Source: Streptomyces sp. CB01881
Lineage (GTDB): Bacteria > Actinomycetota > Actinomycetes > Streptomycetales > Streptomycetaceae
Reading direction: 5' to 3'
Length of the DNA stretch: 64,000 nucleotides
Assembly: GCF_002953255.1 (NCBI RefSeq)
Contig: NZ_CP026498.1
Coordinates: forward strand, 7,739,366-7,803,365
The notes beneath the pieces were generated by a model. That model was not told where the DNA came from, ran no database searches, and saw only the letters and a program-made list of their open reading frames with translations. Shown here in pieces: positions 51,944 through 60,600 of this stretch (positions are counted from its first letter, which is position 1; every line of letters starts with the position of its first letter). The translations under genes and the position numbers were made by a program.

Positions 51944-52435
51944 CTACGCAGGCCCCGGTCCGCGTCCGATCAGCGCCCGAAGCTCCGCGGTGAGCTCCTG
52001 CGCGAGGTCCGGCCGCAGGTCGTACCGGGCCGGGGTGTTCTGCAGCAGCGCGATCCGCCAGCCCGCCCCCGAGTTGACCGCGATCACCGTCTGCAGGGCG
52101 TTCAGCGCCGGGTCGAGGTCCTCCCCGTCGTCCGGCACCAGCCCCGCGACGGCGTCCAGTTGCGCCACCCCCGGCCCCAGCGCCCGGACCCGCCGGACCT
52201 TGGCGACGTACTCGGGCGTGACGTGGTCCGCGAAGATCTGGCCCAGCTCGGCGGCGATCACCGACCGCCCGCACTGCCGCGTGCCGTCGAACCCGATCAC
52301 CTCCCCGCCCTCGGCGAACGGCCCGGCGAAGGCCGCGCCGTCCCGCAGGTTCCATCCGTCCAGCGCCCGGTGGTAGAGCGCCCGGACGGCACCCTCGTCC
52401 GCGGGGGACAGCTCCGGCAGCCGCGTATCGTTCAT
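51944..52435 (-). CDS. SgcJ/EcaC-family SnoaL-like protein
   Basis: 163 residues from ATG 52435 (MNDTRLPEL). NTF2-like fold: VRALYHRALDGWNLRDGAAFAGPFAEGGEVIGFDG, split at the Trp, and VAQLDAVAGLVPDDGEDLDP. Members are found in enediyne clusters and as stand-alone genes, with unclear activity. Its 5' end faces the glycosylase gene across about 54 bases. Confidence 0.85.
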   Translation of the reverse strand: MNDTRLPELSPADEGAVRALYHRALDGWNLRDGAAFAGPFAEGGEVIGFDGTRQCGRSVIAAELGQIFADHVTPEYVAKVRRVRALGPGVAQLDAVAGLVPDDGEDLDPALNALQTVIAVNSGAGWRIALLQNTPARYDLRPDLAQELTAELRALIGRGPGPA

Positions 52436-52489
52436 ACCCCCATGGTCGGCGAAGCCGGGGCGGGCGGCAGGCGGAGGAGGTGCACGGCG

Positions 52490-53407
52490 GTGACGGGCGA
52501 GGCGGTACGCCGCTGGCGGCCGGGCTTTCCGCTGGACGCGGCCCGCACCCTGCTGCCGCTGCGCCGCGGACCGGCCGACCCTGCGTACCGGACGACCGGT
52601 GACGGTGCGGTCTGGCGGGCCTCCCGCACCCCGGCCGGCGTCGGCACCCTGCGCGTGCTGGCCCGCCCGGCCGAGGGGACGGTCGAGGCGAGCGCCTGGG
52701 GTCCGGGCGCGCAGTGGCTGCTGGACCGGCTGCCGGTCCTGCTCGGCGCGGAGGACGACCCGGCGGGCCTGCTGCTTCCGCCCGGCCCGCTGCGCGACGC
52801 CCAGCGCCGGACGGCCGGGGTGCGGCTCACCCGGACGGGGCTGGTGCTGGAGTCCCTGGTGCCCGCGATCCTGGAGCAGAAGGTCACCACCGACGAGGCG
52901 TACCGCTCCTGGCGGACGCTGCTGCGCGATTTCGGCACCCCGGCGCCCGGCCCGGCCGAGGGCATGCGGGTGTCGCCGTCGGCCCGCGAGTGGGCGCTGC
53001 TCCCCAGCTGGGAGTGGCACCGGGCGGGCGTGGACCCGAAGCGCTCGGCGACGGTCGTGCGCGCCGTCCGGCTGGCCCCGCGGCTGGAGGAGGCCGCCGC
53101 GATGGGCCACACCGAGGCCTTCGCCCGGCTCACGGCGGTGCCGGGCATCGGGGTCTGGACGGCCGCCGAGACCCTCCAGCGCAGCAACGGCGACCCGGAC
53201 GCGGTCTCGGTGGGCGACTACCACCTGCCCAACCTGGTCGGCTGGGCCCTGGCCGGCCGGCCCCGCAGCGACGACGCCCAGATGCTCGCCCTCCTGGAGC
53301 CGTACCGCCCCCACCGCCACCGCCTCTGCCGCCTCCTGCCGGCCACCGGCACCCACGCCCCCCGCTACGGCCCCCGCCTGACCCCCAACGACCACCGCGG
53401 GCGCTGA
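52490..53407 (+). CDS. DNA-3-methyladenine glycosylase II-like protein
   Basis: 305 residues from GTG 52490, which has a perfect AGGAGG; ATG 52442 would add 16 residues. HhH-GPD base-excision repair fold: LEQKVTTDEAYRSWR, the helix-hairpin-helix LTAVPGIGVWTAAETLQRSNG and catalytic Asp243 in VSVGDYHLPNLVGWAL. It removes alkylated purines from DNA. The cysteines of an iron-sulfur cluster are absent, as in AlkA. The C-terminus is Arg/Pro-rich. Confidence 0.92.
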   Translation: MTGEAVRRWRPGFPLDAARTLLPLRRGPADPAYRTTGDGAVWRASRTPAGVGTLRVLARPAEGTVEASAWGPGAQWLLDRLPVLLGAEDDPAGLLLPPGPLRDAQRRTAGVRLTRTGLVLESLVPAILEQKVTTDEAYRSWRTLLRDFGTPAPGPAEGMRVSPSAREWALLPSWEWHRAGVDPKRSATVVRAVRLAPRLEEAAAMGHTEAFARLTAVPGIGVWTAAETLQRSNGDPDAVSVGDYHLPNLVGWALAGRPRSDDAQMLALLEPYRPHRHRLCRLLPATGTHAPRYGPRLTPNDHRGR

Positions 53408-53568
53408 AGGAGGGCGACGCCGTTGTGCACACCGTCCGGTGCACGGCCGCTTCGCTGCTCACGGAGCTCGGCGACCACCGTGCCGTCCACGCGGTGCGGG
53501 GCGACGTGACGGTCGTCCCCGCGGCCACCGTCGGCAACCGCCGGGGCGCGTACCGCCGGCGGTGAGCC

Positions 53569-54861
53569 CTACCGCACCTCGATGAAGGCGTCCGCGCCGC
53601 GCTCGGGGCGCTCGCGCGGGGGTTCGGCCGGGCGGCCGACCGCGACGGCGCCCATCGGGTCCCAGCCGGCGGGCAGGCCGAGGGTCTCGCGGACGGTGTC
53701 GCGGCAGAACATGGTCGAGGAGACCCAGGCGGAGCCGTAGCCCTCGCCGGTGAGGGCTACCAGCAGGTTCTGCACGGCGGCGCCGATGGCGACGGTGAAC
53801 ATCTCGCGCTCGGCGGTGGCGCGGCGCTCGTCGGGGTAGTCGTGCGAGCCGTCCATCACCAGGCAGGGGACGACCAGGTACGGCGCGTCGCGCAGGACGT
53901 CGCCGCGGGCGGTCCGGCGGGCGATCCTGGCGTCGTCCCAGCCGTCGAGTTCGCGCAGGTCGCGCTGCCAGGCGGCGAGCATCGCGTCCAGCAGCCGGGT
54001 GCGGGTCGCGGCCGACTCCAGCAGCACGAACCGCCAGGGTGTGGTGTGGTGCGGGGCGGGCGCGGTGACGGCGGCGGCGACGGCCCGGCGGACGGCGCCC
54101 GGGTCGACGGGCTCGGTGGTGAAGGAGCGGATGGTGCGCCGCAGGGTGACGGCCTGCCGCAGCGCCTCGGAGGTGCCGAGCCGGAACATGTCGTCGGCGG
54201 CGGCGCGGATCAGCGGCCGGGAGCCTTCGCCGTCCTCGGCGGTGACCAGGTGGCCGAGGCCGCGGACCACGGCGACGGGGGTACCGGTGGCCTTGCCCTT
54301 GACCAGGTCGCCGGCGGCGGCGAGCTCGTCGGCGGTGGCGGTGACGGACAGTGTCAGCTCGTTGCCGTGGCTGTCGGTGCGGCCCCGGTGGTCCTCCAGG
54401 ACGGGCAGCCCGGCGGCGCCGATGGCGACGTCGGTGAGCCCGTTGCGCCAGGGCCGGCCGAAGGTGTCGGTGACGACGACGGCGAGCCGGCGGCCGGTGA
54501 GCTCCTGGAGGCGGGCGCGCAGGGCGCGGGCGGAGGCGTCCGGGTCCTCGGGCAGCAGCAGCACGGTGCCGGGGGTGGTGTTGGAGGCGTCGACGCCGGC
54601 GGCGGCCATCACCAGCCCGTTGCGGTTCTCGACGATCCGGGCCGGGCCGCGCCGGGCGACCACCCGGACGGTCTCGGCGTCGATCGCGGCCTCGCGGTCG
54701 GCGGCGTGCAGCAGCCGCCCCTCCGCCTTGCTGACGATCTTCGAGGTGACGAGCAGGATGTCGCCGTCCTCGTAGGTGCCGGCCTTGGCGATCAGGCCGG
54801 CCAGGTCGGCGTCGGCGTCGATCTCGGGCAGGCCCCCGACCGGGAGGACGTGCAGGGTCAT
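53569..54861 (-). CDS. fbiB: Bifunctional coenzyme F420 biosynthesis protein FbiB
   Basis: 430 residues. Residues 1-245 are the F420:gamma-glutamyl ligase domain (GDILLVTSKIVSKAEGR, ENRNGLVMAAAGVDASN, VVVTDTFGRPWRNGLTDVAIG). Residues 250-430 are a nitroreductase-like FMN domain (RRTIRSFTTEPVD, WRFVLLES, GAAVQNLLVALTGEGYGSAW). In actinobacteria this fused form adds the glutamate tail and reduces dehydro-F420-0. Its ATG overlaps the fbiA stop by 4 bases, so the two are translationally coupled. Confidence 0.96.
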   Translation of the reverse strand: MTLHVLPVGGLPEIDADADLAGLIAKAGTYEDGDILLVTSKIVSKAEGRLLHAADREAAIDAETVRVVARRGPARIVENRNGLVMAAAGVDASNTTPGTVLLLPEDPDASARALRARLQELTGRRLAVVVTDTFGRPWRNGLTDVAIGAAGLPVLEDHRGRTDSHGNELTLSVTATADELAAAGDLVKGKATGTPVAVVRGLGHLVTAEDGEGSRPLIRAAADDMFRLGTSEALRQAVTLRRTIRSFTTEPVDPGAVRRAVAAAVTAPAPHHTTPWRFVLLESAATRTRLLDAMLAAWQRDLRELDGWDDARIARRTARGDVLRDAPYLVVPCLVMDGSHDYPDERRATAEREMFTVAIGAAVQNLLVALTGEGYGSAWVSSTMFCRDTVRETLGLPAGWDPMGAVAVGRPAEPPRERPERGADAFIEVR

Positions 54862-55817
54862 CCGCGGACCTGCTCGGCGAGCGCCAGTGCGGCCCGGGCC
54901 ATCTCGGCGGTGGTGGCGACGTCGGTCATCAGCAGCGGTACGGCGCGGCAGGCGATCCCGCCGGCCTCGACGGCGGCGACCGCGGCCTCGTCGGCGGTGT
55001 CCACCAGCCAGCCGTCCAGGAGCTCGGAGCCGTAGTCCAGTGCGACGGCCTCCGCGGTGGCCTCGACGCCGACGGCGACGAGCACCTTGTCGGCCATGCC
55101 GCGCACCGGCGCCCCGCCGATGATCGGGGAGAGCCCGACCACGGGCGCGGAGGCGGCGGCGACGGCGGCCCGGATGCCGGGCACGGCGAGGATGGTGCCG
55201 ATCGAGACGACCGGGTTGGACGGCGGGAAGAGGATCACGTCGGCGGCGGCGAGCGCCTCCAGCACGCCGGGTGCGGGCTTGGCGGTGTCCGCCCCGACCG
55301 GGATGATCGCCTCGGCGTCCACGGCGGCGTGCAGCCGGACCCAGTACTCCTGGAAGTGGACGGCCCGGGTGCCGTCCCCGTCCGTGATCCTGACGTGCGT
55401 CTCGACCCGGTCGTCGCTCATCGGCAGCAGCCGGACGCCCGGCTTCCAGCGCACGCAGAGCGCCTCGGTGACCTGGCTGAGGGTGTACCCGGCGGTGAGC
55501 ATCTGGCTGCGGACGAGGTGGGTGGCGAAGTCGCGGTCGCCGAGCCCGAACCACTCCGGGCCGACGCCGTACTCCTTCATCTCGGCCTTGATCGACCAGG
55601 TCTCGTCGGCCCGGCCCCAGCCCTGTTCCTCGTGGATGCCGCCGCCGAGGGTGTACATGACGGTGTCGAGGTCGGGGCAGACCTTCAGGCCGTAGAGGTG
55701 GATGTCGTCACCGGTGTTGCCGATGACGGTGATCTCGTCCTCCGGACCGATGGCCTCCCGGAGTCCGCGCAGGAAACGCGCTCCGCCGATCCCGCCTGCC
55801 AGTGCCACGATGCGCAT
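54858..55817 (-). CDS. fbiA: Phosphoenolpyruvate/2-phospho-L-lactate transferase FbiA (CofD)
   Basis: 319 residues. Joins the activated three-carbon acid (from LPPG or EPPG) to Fo, giving F420-0 or its dehydro form. Family blocks: IVALAGGIGGARFLRGL, VIGNTGDDIHLYGLKVCPDLDT, GDRDFATHLVRS, ILFPPSNPVVSIGTIL and GLSPIIGGAPVRGMADK. First gene of the fbiA-fbiB pair. The same pairing is known in mycobacteria near whiB2. Confidence 0.96.
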   Translation of the reverse strand: MRIVALAGGIGGARFLRGLREAIGPEDEITVIGNTGDDIHLYGLKVCPDLDTVMYTLGGGIHEEQGWGRADETWSIKAEMKEYGVGPEWFGLGDRDFATHLVRSQMLTAGYTLSQVTEALCVRWKPGVRLLPMSDDRVETHVRITDGDGTRAVHFQEYWVRLHAAVDAEAIIPVGADTAKPAPGVLEALAAADVILFPPSNPVVSIGTILAVPGIRAAVAAASAPVVGLSPIIGGAPVRGMADKVLVAVGVEATAEAVALDYGSELLDGWLVDTADEAAVAAVEAGGIACRAVPLLMTDVATTAEMARAALALAEQVRG

Positions 55818-55886
55818 GCGCCCATCCTGCCACGGCCCGACAGGTCGTCAGCCCGACCGTCGACCGACTGTCGCCGCCGCCCGCCG

Positions 55887-56540
55887 TCAGCGGGCCCCGG
55901 CCTGCTCCTGCGGGTGCTGCTCGGGGATGACGGCGCCGCCGTACTGGTTCATCTCGGTCAGGCCCGGCGTGTAGAGGTGGATGGAGACGGCGGGCTCCAG
56001 CGCGCCGTTGACGACCTCGTGCAGGTAGCCGGAGGAGAACACCCGCTGCCCCCCGGGCCGGAGGGTGCGGGCGCCCTCGCCGGCGTGCGTGAGGGAGCGC
56101 TCGATCAGCTCGCCCTGGACGACGGTCATCACCCCGGAGGACGTGCCGTGGTCGTGGAAGCCGCTGCTCTGGCCGGGGAGCCAGCTGAGCAGCCAGACCT
56201 CGTAGCCGGGGCCGGTCTCCAGCCGGGCGTACCAGCGGGTGAGCGCGTCGTAGCGGACCAGCGGCTCCCAGCGGGTCCGGTCGGCGGCGATCTCGCGGAC
56301 CAGCCGGGCGTGGCCGGCGACGGTGGTGGGGTGGCTGGGCAGGTCGGTGCGGGCCAGGTGCGGGAAGGCGAGCGGGTCGCCGGCGATGGAGACGTCGCTC
56401 AGGCCGTCGGCCCAGGGGTGAACGGGGTGCGCGGAGTGGTCGGTGCGGGCCTGCGCGGGGGGAGGGGTGGCCGGCGCGAGGCCGTGGCGGGCGGGCTTGT
56501 TGCGGTCGCGGTTCCGCTTGCGGATGCGGGTCATTCGCAC
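55887..56540 (-). CDS. Cysteine dioxygenase family protein
   Basis: 217 residues from GTG 56540, which has AGGA 6 bases upstream; ATG 56534 is an alternative. Thiol dioxygenase cupin: iron ligands in SSGFHDHGTSSGVMTVVQGELIE (HxH) and a later His in SSGYLHEVVNG. It oxidises L-cysteine to cysteine sulfinate, a route that removes excess cysteine. The basic N-terminal 45 residues are non-conserved. A Cys-rich leader peptide and a hairpin (56558-56582) lie in its 5' leader, strongly suggesting control by cysteine supply. Confidence 0.9.
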   Translation of the reverse strand: MRMTRIRKRNRDRNKPARHGLAPATPPPAQARTDHSAHPVHPWADGLSDVSIAGDPLAFPHLARTDLPSHPTTVAGHARLVREIAADRTRWEPLVRYDALTRWYARLETGPGYEVWLLSWLPGQSSGFHDHGTSSGVMTVVQGELIERSLTHAGEGARTLRPGGQRVFSSGYLHEVVNGALEPAVSIHLYTPGLTEMNQYGGAVIPEQHPQEQAGAR

Positions 56541-56659
56541 GAGTCGTCCTCGGATAACGGCTGGTTCGTCGGGGATCAGCCGGATCCGGGATGTCCTGGG
56601 GCGGGAATCGCGGGCGGCCTCTGTGCTTCCTGGGCGGCGCGCGGTGGGACTGCGGGCGC

Positions 56660-56746
56660 CTAGATACAGCAGGAACAGAGGCGACAACAAGAGTTCACGG
56701 CATGGCGGAGCGTGGAACCGCTCCGGGTGCTGGCGAACTCTGACAT
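56660..56746 (-). CDS. Cysteine-rich leader peptide upstream of cysteine dioxygenase
   Basis: 28 residues. The N-terminal half is ordinary (MSEFASTRSGSTLRHAV), while the tail NSCCRLCSCCI has five Cys codons in its last eight codons, then TAG. The stop is 119 bases before the dioxygenase GTG. On the minus strand TTGACA (56783-56778), an 18-base spacer, TCTCCT (56759-56754) and 7 bases to the ATG indicate a leaderless start, the same spacing as the FMN-reductase leader. Clustered Cys codons before a cysteine-degrading enzyme are what a cysteine-sensing attenuator needs. Confidence 0.75.
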   Translation of the reverse strand: MSEFASTRSGSTLRHAVNSCCRLCSCCI

Positions 56747-57148
56747 GGATGAAAGGAGACCGCATGCGGGGGGCCGGTGTCAACTCCGGAGGTGGGGCAT
56801 TCGGGCGGGTTAGGTCATGAAGTACCCGATGGGGTGATAAATCACCCTCTATGTTTCGATGAGAAGATCGCCGGGAAAGCAGGCCGATGACCGGCCTGTG
56901 ATGGTGACCGCGTGTCACTCGGCGGATGGTTGCGAAGGGTTCGACGGCATCCGGGCAGATAGTCCGATGTGTCCGGATATGTAGACTATTCGTAACGGCT
57001 TGGTGCCGGGGAGTGAATCCTGGCCCCAATACCAGAGCTCGGCTTGACTGGGCCAGAGTGACGCATCTGTAATTTCACTCGTGTCGTCCGCCGCACGAGG
57101 CAACGGCAACCACGGGGACGCCAAATAGGGGCAGAGGAGGCGCGCCAC
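56747..57148. promoter_or_regulatory. Regulatory region between the cysteine dioxygenase leader and whiB
   Basis: Contains the leader-peptide promoter (minus strand), GGGTGAT-AA-ATCACCC (56832-56847, a 7-base-arm palindrome), and a hairpin CAGGCCG/CGGCCTG (56880-56898). An AT-richer zone around 56960-57020 follows, where whiB promoters would be expected. whiB genes are usually transcribed from more than one developmentally controlled promoter; I cannot assign them by eye. No other gene is seen. Confidence 0.5.
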
Positions 57149-57421
57149 ATGAGCGAGCTCTTTGAGCTGTTGATCGGTGACGGCATCGAGGAGGAGGAAG
57201 AGGAACTCGGCTGGCAGGAGCGCGCGCTGTGCGCCCAGACCGACCCCGAGTCCTTCTTCCCGGAGAAGGGCGGCTCCACCCGCGAGGCCAAGAAGGTCTG
57301 CCTCGCCTGTGAGGTCCGCTCCGAGTGCCTGGAGTACGCCCTCGCCAACGACGAGCGGTTCGGCATCTGGGGCGGCCTCTCCGAGCGCGAGCGCCGTCGG
57401 CTCAAGAAGAGTGCGGTCTGA
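57149..57421 (+). CDS. whiB: WhiB sporulation regulator (iron-sulfur transcription factor)
   Basis: 90 residues. Four [4Fe-4S] ligands: Cys28, Cys51, Cys54 and Cys60 (ALCAQTDP and KKVCLACEVRSECLEYAL). The G-I-W-G-G turn is at 72-76 and a basic C-terminal helix follows (SERERRRLKK). This matches WhiB itself, which works with WhiA to trigger septation of aerial hyphae, rather than another Wbl paralogue. The N-terminus has an unusual run of Glu (EEEEEE, 14-19). The ribosome site GAGGAGG is strong. Confidence 0.95.
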   Translation: MSELFELLIGDGIEEEEEELGWQERALCAQTDPESFFPEKGGSTREAKKVCLACEVRSECLEYALANDERFGIWGGLSERERRRLKKSAV

Positions 57422-57472
57422 CGGGTCGGCCCCTGACCCTGCTGACCCTCCGACAGCCACAGAGCTGTACGG

Positions 57473-57500
57473 GCGCCTCACCGCGGTGGTGGGGCGCTTT
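57473..57500 (+). terminator. whiB terminator
   Basis: A 10-bp stem with one T-G wobble (57473-57482 with 57488-57497), a 5-base loop, then TTT. It starts 52 bases after the whiB stop. Confidence 0.6.
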
Positions 57501-57659
57501 CGTGTTCCGGGACCCGTGCGGGGCCTCCCCGGTACTCCCCGTGCACGGCCTCTCCACGGACACCGCGGACAAAGGCGCCATCCGGAGCCGTTAGTGTGGT
57601 GCGCCATCCGGTTGCCGTTCACCGGCTGTGTCCACCGAGAACTGGGGCCCGCGCACTCG

Positions 57660-60600
57660 ATGACCGTCTACAGCCACCAGAGCGGCTTCACCGCTGCCAG
57701 GCCGCCCGCCTACCCGCGCCACCTGGTCACCGCGGTGATCGTCTCGCACGACGGCGCCCGCTGGCTTCCGCAGGCCCTGGCCGGCCTGCTCGGCCAGGAC
57801 CGCCAGGTCCAGCGGGTGCTCGCCGTCGACACCGGCTCCACCGACAACTCCCCGCAGCTGCTCGCCGACACCCTCGCCGAGTGGCTCCCGGAGAGCGGCC
57901 CGATCGTCCTCGGCCGCCGGGCCGGCTTCGGCACCGCCGTCGGCGAGGCCGTCTTCAACAGCCCGCCGCTGCGCCCGGAGGACCTCCCCTACCGGCTCGA
58001 CCCCTCCGGGTACGACCCGGTCACCGGCGGCTGGGACGACTTCGGCGACCCGCTCGGCCACGAGGACGACCTCGGCCGCGGCGGCCCCCGCGAGACCCAG
58101 CCCGTCGAGTGGCTCTGGCTCCTGCACGACGACTGCGAGCCGCAGACCGACGCGCTGCGCCGGCTGCTCCAGGTCGCCGACTCCACGCCCAGCGCCGCCG
58201 TCGTCGGCCCCAAGCTGCGCAGCTGGTACGACCGCCGCCAGCTGCTCGAAGTGGGCGTCACGATCGCCCGCTCCGGCCGCCGCTGGACCGGCCTGGACCG
58301 CCGCGAGCAGGACCAGGGCCAGCACGACCAGGTCCGCCCGGTGCTCGCCGTCTCCACCGCCGGCATGCTGGTGCGCCGCGACGTCTTCGAGGAGCTCGGC
58401 GGCTTCGACAAGGCGCTGCCGCTGATGCGCGACGACACCGACTTCTGCTGGCGGGTCAACGCCGCGGGCCACCGGGTCGTGGTCGCCCCCGACGCCGTGC
58501 TGCGCCACGCCGAGGCGGCCAGCCGCGAGCGCCGCGTCATCGACTGCGGCCCCACCCACCCGCACCGGGTGGACAAGGCCGGCGCCGTCTACACCCTGCT
58601 CGCCAACTCCAAGGGCGCGCTCTTCCCCTACGTCCTGCTCCGGCTGGTGCTCGGCACCCTGCTGCGGGTCGTCACCAACCTGCTGGGCAAGGACCCGAAA
58701 CAGGCCTTCGACGAACTGGCCGGCCTCGGCCACGAACTGGTCCGGCTGCCGCGGCTGATGGGTGCCCGCAAACGCCGGGCCCGGTCGCGGGCCGCCGACG
58801 CGCTCGACGACCGGACGCTCTTCCCCGCGCCCGGCGCCACCGCGCGCCTCGCCGTCGAGGGCGTCATCGGCTCCCTCGGCATAGGGGGCGGCGACGACTC
58901 CGGGGCCGGCCGGCACGGCTCGGTCGAGGCCGGGCCGGGCGACGAGGACAACGAGGACCTGGTCGTCGAGCAGTTCGCGCTGATCAAGAAGCTGGCCCGG
59001 CGCCCGGCACCGGTGCTCTTCGCCGCCCTGCTGGTCTTCGCCCTGGCCGCCTGCCGCGGCCTGCTCGGCTCCGGCGACCTCTTCGGCGGCGCGCTGCTGC
59101 CCGCCACCGGCGGGGCCGACGGCCTCTGGTCGATGTACGCGGACGCCTGGCACCCCGTCGGCACCGGCTCCACCGCCGCGGCGCCGCCGTACCTCGGCGT
59201 GCTCGCGGTGCTCTCCTGGATGCTGTTCGACCACGCCGACCTCGCGGTCACCCTGCTGGTCGTCCTCTCGGTGCCGCTCGCCGCCGTCAGCTCGTACCTG
59301 GTCTCCCGGCCGCTGCTCGACTCCAAGCTGGTCCGCGCCTGGGCCAGCGCCACCTACGCGCTGCTGCCCGCCGCCACCGGCGCGCTCGCCCAGGGCCGGA
59401 TCGGCACCGCCGTGCTGGCCGTCCTGCTGCCGCCGCTGGCCCGTGCCGCCGCGATCGCCGCAGGCCTCGGCATCCGCGCCGAGAGCGCCGCCAAGGGCGC
59501 CCGGCCCGGCTGGCGGCCCGTCTGGATGGCCGTCCTGCTCCTCACCCTGGCCACCGCCTTCGTCCCGCTGGTCTGGGCGCTGGCCGTGCCGCTCTGCCTG
59601 GCCATGCTGGCCGCCGCCGTGGTGCGCGGCGGGGCGTTCGGCTCCGGCGTGCAGGCGCTGCGCCTGCTCGGGCTGCGCGTCCTGGTGATCCTCGCGGTGC
59701 CGGTGCTGGTGCTCGCGCCCTGGTCGCTCCAGGTGCTCTCGCACCCGCAGCGGCTGCTGCTGGAGGCCGGCCTGCCCGGTCTGCACGGCGGCGAAGCCAG
59801 CGCGCTCGGCCTGGTGCTGGTCAACCCCGGCGGCGCCGGGGTGCCGCCGGTCTGGTTCTCGGCGGGCGTGGTGCTCGCCGCGCTGGCCGCCCTGCTGCGC
59901 GCCGACCGCCGCCGTGCGGTGCTCGCCGCCTGGGGCGCCGCCGGGGCCTCCATGGTCTTCGCGGTCGCGGTCGCCGGCACGTCGGTGACCCCCGCCTCCG
60001 GCGGCCCGGCCGTGCCCGCCTGGGCCGGCCCGGCCTCCCTTCTCGCCGGCATCGCCCTGCTGGCCGCCGCCGCGATCGGCGCCGACGGCGCCAACACCCG
60101 CGTGGCCGGCATCGCCTTCGGCTGGCGCCAGCCGGTCGCCGCCCTGGTGGTGGCCGCCGCGGTGCTCGCCCCGCTGGGCACCGGCGTCTGGTGGGCCGTC
60201 ACCGGCGCCGACGGCCCGCTGCACCGGGCGCAGGCCGCCCAGGTGCCGGCGTTCATCGCCGAGGAGGCCGGCACCACCGACCGCTCCCGCACCCTCGTCG
60301 TCACCGGCGACCCGAAGGGCGGCTCCGTCCGCTACACCCTGGTGCGCGGCGCCGGCCTGACGCTCGGCCAGGCCGAGTCCACGGTCGACCCGGAGACGGG
60401 CACCACCGCGGGCCTGGACAAGGTGGTCGGCAGCCTGCTGGCCGGCTCCGGCGCCGACCAGGCCGGGGCGCTGTCCGGCTACGGCATCGCCTATGTGCTG
60501 GTGGACCAGCCGGCGGTCGTCGCCTTCAAGGAGGTCCTGGACACCACCCCCGGCCTGGTCAAGGCCAACCAGGACGGCACCGCCGCGCTCTGGCAGGTCA

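Noticed and set aside
53424..53565. Small plus-strand frame between the DNA glycosylase and fbiB
   Set aside because: Only a GTG start, no ribosome site and no recognisable sequence; it may be a remnant but cannot be supported.
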